Source: JANQIV01 sp050117315
Lineage (GTDB): Bacteria > Bacteroidota > Ignavibacteria > Ignavibacteriales > Melioribacteraceae
Assembly (NCBI GenBank): GCA_050117315.1
Contig: JASFMY010000148.1
Location: forward strand, 1 to 15,638
Length of the DNA: 15,638 nt
Direction: 5' to 3'
A program made the translations under genes and the position numbers. Position 1 is the first letter of the stretch; each line of letters opens with the position of its first letter. This document shows, in pieces, positions 7,231-14,392 of the stretch. The notes beneath the pieces were generated by a model that saw nothing but the letters and a program-made list of their open reading frames with translations, was not told the DNA's origin and ran no database searches.

Positions 7231-8033
7231 GTTTTTGCTGAATCAATGCATATCCAGGGGATAGTTAACAACAAACCGTTGGATTGTGAAGATAAATTAT
7301 TTAATTCTTTTTCAAGTTCTTTAAATATAAATCCTCTGTCATTTTTATCAACGATTTTTTTCCATTCATCTATGAAAGCAAATTCAATTAGCGGGTGCTT
7401 AAACATAACCGAACCGCTGTTAAATCTTAGGTTAAAAGAGTCTTCGAAAACAGAGTTGATTTTAAATCCGTTTTGCTCAACCAGATTTTTTGTATACTCA
7501 AGCGGTTTCCTTTTATGAAAAATATGTTCTTTCATATACATTATTTCTTCCAGCTTACCGTACTTTGCCAATACATTTTCATATAGGCTGTAAAACTCCA
7601 TCATAGTATCAGGCATATTAACGGTAACAACAAGCTGGCATCCCGTCTTTGCCGTTCTATTAATTTCTTCAAGAACTTTACGATCGTCTTCAACATTATT
7701 TATGCCGTTATTGGAAATAATCAAATCAAAATAATCATTTTCAAACGGAAGTTTTTCCGCTTCTCCCTCAATTATTTTAACATTGGTCATTTCCCACGCG
7801 TCGATCTTTGCTTTTATTCTTTCAATGCCCTCCTTCCACGGATCGATTCCAATAACTTCGCAGGAATTTCCCAACCTACCTGCAACTTCAATTAAAGGAA
7901 ACCCCAAACCACTCCCGATATCAAGCACCTTTATATTTTCTTTATACTTTATTACATCCAGTAATTTTAAACCGAAGGGAGCAGACCATAACGGAAGATC
8001 GTCTATTACAGGGACTACCTTTTCTCTTTTCAT
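7227..8033 (-). CDS. Class I SAM-dependent methyltransferase (type 11-like)
   Basis: This 268-residue enzyme begins DDLPLWSAPFGLKLLD, a lead-in shared by a group of Bacteroidota methyltransferases. It is followed by motif I VLDIGSGLG at 36-44, strand-2 VIGIDP at 60-65, and EKLPFENDYFDLIISNNGINN at about 93-113, the usual D-x-[FLI]-D arrangement of the Methyltransf_11 fold. It methylates an unknown small molecule or lipid in the cytoplasm. It starts 33 bp after the LysE-type exporter and overlaps the next methyltransferase by 4 bp, giving a likely three-gene unit. There is no clear Shine-Dalgarno site. Confidence 0.88.
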   Translation of the reverse strand: MKREKVVPVIDDLPLWSAPFGLKLLDVIKYKENIKVLDIGSGLGFPLIEVAGRLGNSCEVIGIDPWKEGIERIKAKIDAWEMTNVKIIEGEAEKLPFENDYFDLIISNNGINNVEDDRKVLEEINRTAKTGCQLVVTVNMPDTMMEFYSLYENVLAKYGKLEEIMYMKEHIFHKRKPLEYTKNLVEQNGFKINSVFEDSFNLRFNSGSVMFKHPLIEFAFIDEWKKIVDKNDRGFIFKELEKELNNLSSQSNGLLLTIPWICIDSAKT

Positions 8034-8066
8034 CGAACCAACTTATTTAATTAAAACCGAAACAGC

Positions 8067-8681
8067 TTATTTTGATAAAATATATGCGCCGGAACCGATC
8101 ATAATTGACCCGGCTGTTTTATTTACAATCTTTATTGATTTTTCATTTTTCAAAAAAAGTTTTGCTCTAACCGCAAGAAAGCTGTATGTACCTATTACAA
8201 GGTAAGAAACAATTGCTACTATTAGTACAATTGCAAATCCTTCGCTGAATTTCAACTTGTTTAAATCGATAATAGTTGGAAGCAGGCTTGCATAAAAAAT
8301 TATTGCTTTGGGGTTACCGAGTGTTATAAATAATCCGCCGAGTAATGATTTTGCCCTGCTCTTATTTTTTTGAGTGTTATTTAGTTTGAATTCACTTTTG
8401 TTGTTACGCCACATCTGAATGCCGAGAAATATTAAATATAACCCGCCGATAATTTTAATTACAAAAAAGAATTCACCCATTAAAATAGATACAGCAGACA
8501 TGCCGAAAATTGCCAGCAGCAGGAAAAAAATATCGCCGATAATTAAACCCGTTAAAAAATACATTGACGAAACAAATCCGTTGGATAAAGCCTCGGCTAA
8601 TGTAGAAAAAACACCCGGCCCGGGTGAGGCGGATAGTATTATCATTGCAATTGTGAATGCTGCTATTATTTCGAACGACAT
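8067..8681 (-). CDS. LysE/RhtB-family amino-acid exporter
   Basis: This is a 204-residue inner-membrane protein with about six hydrophobic helices. The family signature SASPGPG is at residues 17-23, followed by the long FLTGLIIGDIFFLLLAIFGMS helix pair and the mid-protein GNPKAIIFYASLLP motif. Both are diagnostic of the LysE translocators that export amino acids or derivatives using ion gradients. Length is standard. It is the first gene of a likely operon with two methyltransferases, which hints that the exported compound may be made or modified by them; that is inference. The start is ATG, with no recognisable Shine-Dalgarno upstream. Confidence 0.92.
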   Translation of the reverse strand: MSFEIIAAFTIAMIILSASPGPGVFSTLAEALSNGFVSSMYFLTGLIIGDIFFLLLAIFGMSAVSILMGEFFFVIKIIGGLYLIFLGIQMWRNNKSEFKLNNTQKNKSRAKSLLGGLFITLGNPKAIIFYASLLPTIIDLNKLKFSEGFAIVLIVAIVSYLVIGTYSFLAVRAKLFLKNEKSIKIVNKTAGSIMIGSGAYILSK

Positions 8682-8797
8682 TTCAACACCGATTTTAAAT
8701 TCAATTTATAAAAAAACGATAAATTAATATATGATAAACGAAAACAAAAGACCTGCTTTCAACGGATTACAAAACAATCCTTTTATTGAGTTTTTGT

Positions 8798-8843
8798 ATT
8801 CGTGCATTCGTGGCAAAAGATGTTTAGCCACGAATACACGAAT
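8798..8843. terminator. Hairpin downstream of the coiled-coil gene
   Basis: The arms are attcgtgcattcgtggc (8798-8814) and gccacgaatacacgaat (8827-8843), a 17-bp stem with one mismatch and a 12-nt loop. It lies 28 bp past the stop of the minus-strand gene at 8872-10086 and upstream of the LysE gene. It could terminate the former. The 'cacgaat' repeats suggest it may also belong to a dispersed palindromic repeat family. Confidence 0.6.
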
Positions 8844-8871
8844 GTCTTAAATTAGGCTTTTACTACCCCGG

Positions 8872-10086
8872 TTATTCTTTCTTCTTGAACATTACCACCA
8901 CCAAGACAGCTATTATTATTATCACTACAACTACAATTATGTAATTCAGGTAATTAATATCGGTTTCTTCTTCTAATAATGATTCGTTCCAGTTAGCAAA
9001 CCTAAATTCAATGGTATCTTTCTGTTCCCGGGTAAACATTTTATTTTCAGTTAAAAACGGGATCCAGTTTGGTTTTATTTCATTGAACCAAAGACTGTCA
9101 ACGAAAATTTCGTATGTCTCCTCTACATCACTTTCCTTACGAATGCCAATATTTTTTATTTCATCATCAATAAATGCTAGAGCGCTTGTTGTAAACTCTT
9201 CCCCGTTGCCAAAGGGCTGAAGGTTTATCTCTTTTCTTTTAAAGGTTTTGTAAAGCGCTCTCCAAATTTTATTGTTCAGCGTTTCATTTAATTCCGAAAA
9301 TTTTTCATTGATTCCCGCAATGCTTTCTGTTTTGTCTTTATTGTTTAAATATATTTCAGCCAGCCTTGGCCCTATTTTATTCCATGTAGCCTCAAACTCT
9401 TTATAATCAATTTTTAGTTGTGCAAAATCTTCAGTCTGCAGCCTAGTGGCATTTAGAAAACGAATGTTATCCGAAATAGTCTGTTTTACGTTATAGAATA
9501 GATTATTGTATTCAACATATTTTCTAAGCGAAACTTTTTCTGCACTGTTAAGTGTAAAAGTATCTTTTAAATAGTTATTAAGCAGACTGTCTACAATATT
9601 CTCTACTAATTTATCCCTCTTTTTGATATTCGATTTTAATCGGGAAGTTAACCTATTTAACGAATCAATTTTTTCCGCATCTTTGCTTTGACTGTTTTCC
9701 AAATCTTCGATCAAATTAAGAAGGGTAGAGTTTTGCCTGTCGAGAGAATTAATTTTATCCTGGAGTGTCGAGATTTTGGAAAAATCGTTTTTCCTTGTTT
9801 CAAGCAGCTCTTCAAGTTTTACGATTGACTGCTCAAAATTCAACGGGTAAAGTGTTTTATCCAAAAGCTCTTTGTCATCTATAAATTCATTTTTAAAGTA
9901 GAGAATTATTGTTTCTATCCCGGCACAGTCGTCCAATAATTGTGCATTGATGATTGATTGTTCAATTTCTTTGTACTTTAAATTGAATTTTTGAGTTTTC
10001 TCGTAATCCGACTGTGAATATATCAGATTAGCAAATAACACTGCAAACAATATAAGAGTAATAAAAGGGGGTTTAATTTGGGGCAT
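8872..10086 (-). CDS. Secreted coiled-coil protein with C-terminal membrane anchor
   Basis: This 404-residue protein has a Sec signal (hydrophobic to about residue 22, ...NLIYSQ). A long helical region follows, with heptad-like Leu/Ile spacing strongest at about 83-170 (KLEELLETRKN, LQDKINSLDRQNSTLLNLI). A mixed C-terminal domain rich in Trp and acidic residues follows, then one transmembrane helix at about 380-400 (YIIVVVVIIIIAVLVVV) with a KKKE tail. The order predicts a periplasmic body anchored in the inner membrane with a tiny cytoplasmic tail. I recognise no family. It starts 2 bp after the stop of the lipoprotein gene, behind AAGGAAG, so the two are coupled and may form an envelope complex. 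Confidence 0.7.
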   Translation of the reverse strand: MPQIKPPFITLILFAVLFANLIYSQSDYEKTQKFNLKYKEIEQSIINAQLLDDCAGIETIILYFKNEFIDDKELLDKTLYPLNFEQSIVKLEELLETRKNDFSKISTLQDKINSLDRQNSTLLNLIEDLENSQSKDAEKIDSLNRLTSRLKSNIKKRDKLVENIVDSLLNNYLKDTFTLNSAEKVSLRKYVEYNNLFYNVKQTISDNIRFLNATRLQTEDFAQLKIDYKEFEATWNKIGPRLAEIYLNNKDKTESIAGINEKFSELNETLNNKIWRALYKTFKRKEINLQPFGNGEEFTTSALAFIDDEIKNIGIRKESDVEETYEIFVDSLWFNEIKPNWIPFLTENKMFTREQKDTIEFRFANWNESLLEEETDINYLNYIIVVVVIIIIAVLVVVMFKKKE

Positions 10087-10088
10087 GG

Positions 10089-10535
10089 TTACTTCCTTAT
10101 AATTCCTTTACTGGATAAATTATAACTTTTGTCACCGTCTATTAATTCAATATAAGGCGATCTTTGATTCATAGCAGGATTCCGGAGTCCCTGTTCGGAA
10201 ATCAATATCTTATTATTTAATGATAATGACCCGTTACCCGGCTCAAATACGTAAACATTTTTAAACTCTTTAGCTGTTACAAAATAAAAACCGTTTGTGT
10301 TTCTGATAACCCTAATTTCTTTCGGACCGGTAAAAGTTGAATCACCGAATTCGGACAAGTAAATTTGAGACACGTTAAAAGAAATCGAATATCTCTTATC
10401 CTCAACAGTATCGTTTTCATCAGCCGTTAAAACCGCTTCAACAGGCCATGCAAAATCAGCGGGTTTTAATGTTAAGGATGAACAGGAAAGTAAGAACGGA
10501 ATGACTACAAAAAGAGAAACGAAAAGTTTTTTCAT
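10089..10535 (-). CDS. Lipoprotein of unknown function
   Basis: This 148-residue protein has a short type II signal peptide ending in the lipobox LLSC, with Cys18 as the lipidation site and Ser at +2, consistent with outer-membrane sorting. The mature part is strand-rich (RYSISFNVSQIYL, GPKEIRVIRNTNGFYFVTA) and ends in a Lys/Arg-rich KGIIRK. I recognise no family. RBS AGAGGAAG precedes the ATG. Its stop is 2 bp from the start of the membrane-anchored coiled-coil gene, so the two form a bicistronic unit. One could be on the outer membrane and the other on the inner, spanning the periplasm; this is inference from the signals alone. Confidence 0.75.
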   Translation of the reverse strand: MKKLFVSLFVVIPFLLSCSSLTLKPADFAWPVEAVLTADENDTVEDKRYSISFNVSQIYLSEFGDSTFTGPKEIRVIRNTNGFYFVTAKEFKNVYVFEPGNGSLSLNNKILISEQGLRNPAMNQRSPYIELIDGDKSYNLSSKGIIRK

Positions 10536-10776
10536 GCTGCTTCCTCTGAAATATTTTTATTTCAAAGATAAACAACAAATATTAATTATTAATAACTAAT
10601 TACTTCTGAAAAAATTTTTACACTCAAACAAAGAAATATTTTTTAGGAGAGTGATCCGACTTTTGTTTTTAACCTCAAAGTAAAATTGTCACTTATGAAA
10701 AGTGTTCCGGGTAATAATGCTATTGTTAAAAATATATTTGTATCGAATCGATTTTATTATTTATAGGAATCATATA

Positions 10777-10920
10777 TACTTGTTGTAAATTGGTTTTGGG
10801 ATTTTGTTTTTATTTAGAACTCACCTAAATCCTCCCCGCCTCCCAAAGTCTCGTACGGCGGGCAGGTCTTAAAAAGAGAGGACTTTATGGCAAAATCCCA
10901 AAACCAATTTGGCTTGTGTA
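10777..10920. repeat. M2 element, copy C
   Basis: This 144-bp element is flanked by TA. Its ends are TACTTGTTGT and GGCTTGTGTA, with perfect inner arms AAATTGGTTTTGGGATTT and AAATCCCAAAACCAATTT. It is the best-preserved copy. It lies only 11 bp from an M1 element, so two unrelated small elements are stacked in this gap. The rest of 10536-10776 is AT-rich upstream region of the lipoprotein gene with no gene in it. Confidence 0.82.
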
Positions 10921-10931
10921 TATCTTCATTA

Positions 10932-11113
10932 GAGTTTCTGCAAAATAAAAAAATTGACGGTTCGAACCCGTTTTTTGGGTGAGCCTGTCCGCCGCCTGTG
11001 CGTCTTTGGCGTATCTTTTTGACGGGAAATCTTTCAATTAGAGTACAATTTCAAAGATTTCTCCCTCCGGTCGAAATGACAAAATGTTTAGATATTTTAT
11101 TTTGCAGAAACTC
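10932..11113. repeat. M1 element, copy 1
   Basis: This 182-bp element is flanked by TA and has inverted ends GAGTTTCTGCAAAAT and ATTTTGCAGAAACTC. Its interior (gtcatttcga-type motif, gcgtctttggcgtatct) matches the copy at 12410-12644 in inverted orientation. It contains a small tandem duplication (cctgtccgccgcctgtgcg). It ends 3 bp short of the stop codon of the degenerate kinase gene. Confidence 0.8.
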
Positions 11114-11116
11114 TAT

Positions 11117-12190
11117 TTAAAAAATTCTTTTCATCACTTTTGTCAGGTATGTAGCTTCATCTTCTTCCTCTTTGGACAGATCGTTTATTAAGTGCGTTAT
11201 ATTTAGCGCCCTGCAGCCAAGGCCGCAAACAATATTAAATATACCGTGAAGAAATAAATCGTTATTTATCATAAACTCGTTTTTTAGATATTCCAATAAT
11301 CTAAGCATAATTTTAATAGGCACCTGTACGTCTTTTAAGAATTTTATAATATTACAGAGTTGCAGCATGTTAAAATGTGACGGGTCTTCCTTTGAGATAT
11401 TTTCAATTCCGTTCAACAAACGATCAGCGTAATCGTATAATGCCTTAAAGTAAATATTGCAGTGATTATATTTATCTTTCTTAATGAACTGTTGCATTAT
11501 TTTTACAAAATCGGAGATAATTTTTACGTTAAGCTTTAATTCATTGGTTACCGTTGTTATAAATTTTGTTCTTAACGAATAAATCTCAAGCGGGTTCTGC
11601 AGGTCATATTTTAACCGTTTTTGATCTTCTTTTATCAGCGTAATATCTTCGCTTATAACCAGGTAACAGGTTATGGATTTACTTTCACCGAATACCGGGT
11701 ATATTATTGAATAGTCCCAGAAAAACTCACCGTTTTTCTTTTTCTTTTTTAATTCGCCGTGCCATTCTCTTCCCCGGCCGAATGTCTGCCATAATACTTC
11801 ATGTTGATTATCTTCAGCATCCCAGCATTTTAATACGGTAAAACTTTTTCCCTTTATTTCTTTTGAAGTATATCCCGTAACTTTTTCAAAGCAAGCATTT
11901 ACATATTGAACTCTTCCTTCACAATTTAATAGAAGCACCGAGCTTATACTATTCTCAAAAAGAACGTCCACAAAATTTATGTACTCAACTTTCAGATTAA
12001 TATCAGAATCGGGGTTGAGTGTCTCACAGTCATTGAAGGGTTCCATGGCAGCAGAAGTTTCCAATTTTAATATGTTCATTTCTTTATCAATTATTGAAGA
12101 ATCATTCTTGGGGTTGCAGGATTTAATTGATCTTTTCTTGAAATTGAAATAATCCATACACTTATTTTTGCACCTAATTATTAATTCCAT
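11117..12190 (-). CDS. PAS-domain protein resembling an inactive, truncated histidine kinase
   Basis: This is a 357-residue protein with no membrane helix. Residues about 70-190 form a PAS domain (YVNACFEKVTGYTSKEIKGK, then a GELKKKKKNGEFFWDY strand pair, ending ISEDITLIKED). The following helix reads TKFITTVTNELKLNV, where an active kinase has TKFISTVSHEL; the phosphoacceptor His is replaced by Asn216. A weak echo of an ATP-binding N box (NDLFLHGIFNIV, about 310-321) follows. No D-x-G-x-G or GxGLGL box is present, and the protein ends at about 357, within a few bases of an M1 element. It could be a decayed kinase cut short, or a pseudokinase keeping PAS sensing. The ribosome-binding site is weak (AAAGG). 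Confidence 0.7.
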   Translation of the reverse strand: MELIIRCKNKCMDYFNFKKRSIKSCNPKNDSSIIDKEMNILKLETSAAMEPFNDCETLNPDSDINLKVEYINFVDVLFENSISSVLLLNCEGRVQYVNACFEKVTGYTSKEIKGKSFTVLKCWDAEDNQHEVLWQTFGRGREWHGELKKKKKNGEFFWDYSIIYPVFGESKSITCYLVISEDITLIKEDQKRLKYDLQNPLEIYSLRTKFITTVTNELKLNVKIISDFVKIMQQFIKKDKYNHCNIYFKALYDYADRLLNGIENISKEDPSHFNMLQLCNIIKFLKDVQVPIKIMLRLLEYLKNEFMINNDLFLHGIFNIVCGLGCRALNITHLINDLSKEEEDEATYLTKVMKRIF

Positions 12191-12409
12191 GTTGAACCTT
12201 TTTTATTTTGGGGAATCAATTAAAAATCCGGTTCAAAAATAATTTTGAGAACAGAAAACGGATATAACAATCCTTGCTAAGTATATAATAAAATTGCCAG
12301 TAGGTTTGTTTTTCCGGTCGGTTTATAACATTTGGGTCAAATAATAAAACAAATCTTTCAAAAGGGTTGAAAAAATATTTTCGGGGTCAAAAAGGGGGGA
12401 GGGAAATTA

Positions 12410-12644
12410 GAGTTTCTGCAAAATTAGATATCTAAACGTTTTGTCATTTCGAAGGAGCGTTTTGTGCGACTGAGAAATCTTTCTTTTCTCCAACTTATAA
12501 GATTTCTCACCCCGACAAACAACGTCGGGGATTCGAAATGACAGTCTCTAATTGAAAGATTTCCCGCCAAAAAGATACGCCAAAGACGCACAGGCTCACC
12601 CCAAAAACGGGTTCGAAAAGACAGACTTTTATTTTGCAGAAACT
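12410..12644. repeat. M1 element, copy 2
   Basis: This 235-bp element has TA flanks and inverted ends GAGTTTCTGCAAAAT and ATTTTGCAGAAACT (last C lost). It is in inverted orientation to copy 1. An internal ccccgac/gtcgggg hairpin sits in the gtcatttcga...gagaaatctt motif. An 82-codon minus-strand frame across it is a by-product of the repeat, not a gene. The rest of 12191-12409 is AT-rich upstream DNA of the PAS gene. Confidence 0.82.
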
Positions 12645-12715
12645 TAATTATACTACTATCATGTTGTTCCATTTATAATGTAGTTTCGAAATTGCCCGTA
12701 TTTAACTTCTTAGGT

Positions 12716-12886
12716 TTATTTTGTATTTAATAGGGCTATAGAAGCCTCAATTTGAACTTGTAACGCTTTTACTGCTTCTATAGTAGACGAATTGACAAGA
12801 TCATCTAATTGGTTTTTTATTTTTTTGATTATTTTTGATTTGTCCTTCATTGAGTCCAGATAATCAGTTTGTGTATTCCGTACCAT
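12716..12886 (-). CDS. Small helical protein, paralogue of the 65-aa protein in the TIR operon
   Basis: This 56-residue protein starts at an ATG preceded by CAAGGTAAATTA. A longer frame begins at a TTG at about 12982, but its extra N-terminus is cysteine-rich and unlike the paralogue, so I prefer the ATG. Residues about 17-56 align without gaps to residues 16-55 of the protein at 14138-14335, with roughly 21 of 40 identical; both contain QLD[DE]LV[NS]S[ST]T and IE.SIA. It is predicted to be one or two amphipathic helices, probably oligomeric. Function unknown. It is separated from the TIR operon by an M1 element and flanked on its other side by another in the same orientation, so it may be a leftover of a duplicated module. 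Confidence 0.6.
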   Translation of the reverse strand: MVRNTQTDYLDSMKDKSKIIKKIKNQLDDLVNSSTIEAVKALQVQIEASIALLNTK

Positions 12887-13221
12887 TAATTTACCTTGAT
12901 TTTTCTTATCATTATCGAAAAGAATTAGCAATCCTTTAATGATAAAACATTTGCTATAGCAAGCAAACATATAATTATTCAAAAGATTTAGAAATTGTAG
13001 GGAGAGTATCTACAATTTTGAAATGACGAAATGGAGTAATAATTTCAGACACATACTTGAGATTAAACTTTATGTTAGGGAATTACGAATTGTGACCTGA
13101 TTTTAACTTGCCAATCAAATAAAACACTGATAATTCCTAAATTGTTATCAGGTAAAATTTAGCAATGAATTATATACACCACTATATTTTTGCTACAATG
13201 AATAAAACCTTTCTTAAAAAT
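12887..13221. other. Intergenic region upstream of the small paralogue
   Basis: This is AT-rich, with a weak inverted repeat (acctgat near 13096 and atcaggt near 13149). I see no supportable gene or clear promoter. A 19-codon frame ending exactly at the M1 boundary is most likely chance. Confidence 0.35.
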
Positions 13222-13223
13222 TA

Positions 13224-13339
13224 GAGTTTCTGCAAAATTAGATATCTAAACGTTTTGTCATTTCGATCCCGATGTTTTTATCGGGAGAGAAATCTTTGAA
13301 ATCACGGGTTCGAAATGTCTCTTTATTTTGCAGAAACTC
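13224..13339. repeat. M1 element, copy 3
   Basis: This 116-bp element has perfect ends GAGTTTCTGCAAAAT and ATTTTGCAGAAACTC and TA on both sides. It has the same orientation as copy 2 and an internal tcccgat/atcggga hairpin. It is the shortest copy and lies 13 bp past the stop of the 260-aa gene of the TIR operon, where its hairpin could end the transcript. Confidence 0.83.
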
Positions 13340-13352
13340 TATTATACTTTTT

Positions 13353-14135
13353 CTATACACCTCCAAGTTCATTAAGCATTTCTTTATTAAGAAAGTGAAT
13401 AGCTATTAACATTTCAAAAGAATTAACAATATGGAAACAGTTTTCATTTGACTTGCTAAGTTCAAAAGCTTTTAAGATTGACGTTATACTTTCCTTATTT
13501 TCATCCATAACGGCAGGAATAATATTCTCGTAAAACAGTTTAGTATATTTGTGGGCGTGGGACCAATTTTCATCTTTGTTGGTATTGCCGGTAGTACGGT
13601 ATGTTTGATATGCTTTATTACTGATAATTGTTTTGGCTCCGTTAGACATATTACTGTTAATTTTCCCATCGTGCAGATAATTTTTCTTAATATATTCTTT
13701 TATATTTTTAAAATCTTCCTTTTTGTAAGTTTCCTTATTAAATAACCGGTCTCGAATATAATCACAGGCTGAGTGATAATTTTGTTCAGCGGTTGGGTTT
13801 GGATCTTTTTCCCATCGATAATAGGCATAAAATAGTTTAATATCACTTAACCACACTTGCTCGAAAATTTTAATCGAATCCGAATCAAATTCCCGGAATT
13901 CAAATTCTTCACCCTCCAATATTTTTAACACAGTTAATACGCAGCCATTGTACCAATCAAGAATCATTTCTTCCTCAGTGCTTATAATTTTATCGATCTC
14001 TTCAAGACGATCTTGATACTCTTTAAATAATTGTTTTGTTCTTCTTGCATGACTATAGTACTCTGCTGCCATTTTTATAAATGCTCTTGATTTATCATAA
14101 GATATGTTACGTAATTCAGATGCCGGTGCTTTCAT
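13353..14135 (-). CDS. Uncharacterised 260-aa protein of the TIR operon
   Basis: I do not recognise this family. The protein has no signal peptide or membrane helix and appears mostly helical. A charged, coiled-coil-like region spans about 25-55 (HARRTKQLFKEYQDRLEEID). An aromatic-rich middle covers 85-130 (QVWLSDIKLFYAYYRWEKD), a Lys/Asn-rich linker about 140-190, and a final helical region 195-256. No nuclease, NTPase, protease or HEPN R-x4-6-H motif stands out. The ATG sits 2 bp after the stop of the 65-aa gene behind a near-perfect AAAGGAGGAG, so translation is coupled and probably strong. Its position between TIR effector and small helical proteins suggests a sensor, scaffold or regulator; that role is inference. 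Confidence 0.72.
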   Translation of the reverse strand: MKAPASELRNISYDKSRAFIKMAAEYYSHARRTKQLFKEYQDRLEEIDKIISTEEEMILDWYNGCVLTVLKILEGEEFEFREFDSDSIKIFEQVWLSDIKLFYAYYRWEKDPNPTAEQNYHSACDYIRDRLFNKETYKKEDFKNIKEYIKKNYLHDGKINSNMSNGAKTIISNKAYQTYRTTGNTNKDENWSHAHKYTKLFYENIIPAVMDENKESITSILKAFELSKSNENCFHIVNSFEMLIAIHFLNKEMLNELGGV

Positions 14136-14137
14136 TA

Positions 14138-14335
14138 TTACTCCTCCTTTTTATTTTCATGAATACCTTTTAGCTTATCATGTGCTTTAGCAATAGAATC
14201 TTCTATATTTTTCTGTAATTCTTTTACAGCCTTTTTAGTAGTTGAGCTTACAAGCTCATCTAATTGCTGTTTCATATTTTTCATTATCTCATCGATTCCT
14301 TGTTCACTATGTGGGTGACCTTTTTTTTTCCCCAT
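14138..14335 (-). CDS. Small helical protein of the TIR operon
   Basis: This 65-residue, highly charged protein has a short basic N-terminus (MGKKKGHPHSE). One long amphipathic helix follows, with the shared core QLDELVSSTTKKAVKELQ at about 24-41, then a Lys/Glu tail. It is about 50% identical over 40 residues to the protein at 12716-12886. It probably oligomerises or binds a helical partner; no function is known to me. The ATG has AAAGGAG 6 nt upstream. Its last codons (for KKEE) double as the ribosome-binding site of the next gene. It lies 57 bp after the TIR gene. Confidence 0.7.
   Translation of the reverse strand: MGKKKGHPHSEQGIDEIMKNMKQQLDELVSSTTKKAVKELQKNIEDSIAKAHDKLKGIHENKKEE
14141..14150 (-). 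promoter_or_regulatory. Strong Shine-Dalgarno for the 260-aa gene, inside the upstream gene
   Basis: AAAGGAGGAG lies 5 nt before the ATG at 14135 and is part of the final codons of the 65-aa gene, whose TAA follows immediately. This fixes the start and implies translational coupling between the two products. Confidence 0.8.
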
Positions 14336-14392
14336 TTCGTTCTCCTTTAGTGCTTAGTTAAGATTTATTATATATTTTACCTTTTATAATTA

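Noticed and set aside
12424..12672. 82-codon minus-strand frame
   Set aside because: It is almost wholly inside an M1 element; the frame follows the repeat and is not kept in the other copies.
12887..12982. Longer version of the small paralogue starting at TTG 12982
   Set aside because: The extra 32 residues have no counterpart in the paralogue, and the ATG at 12886 has a better-placed AAGG.
13551..13745. 64-codon plus-strand frame with hydrophobic composition
   Set aside because: It lies antisense within the 260-aa gene, which has an excellent ribosome-binding site and operon context. Hydrophobic antisense frames are common in AT-rich genes.
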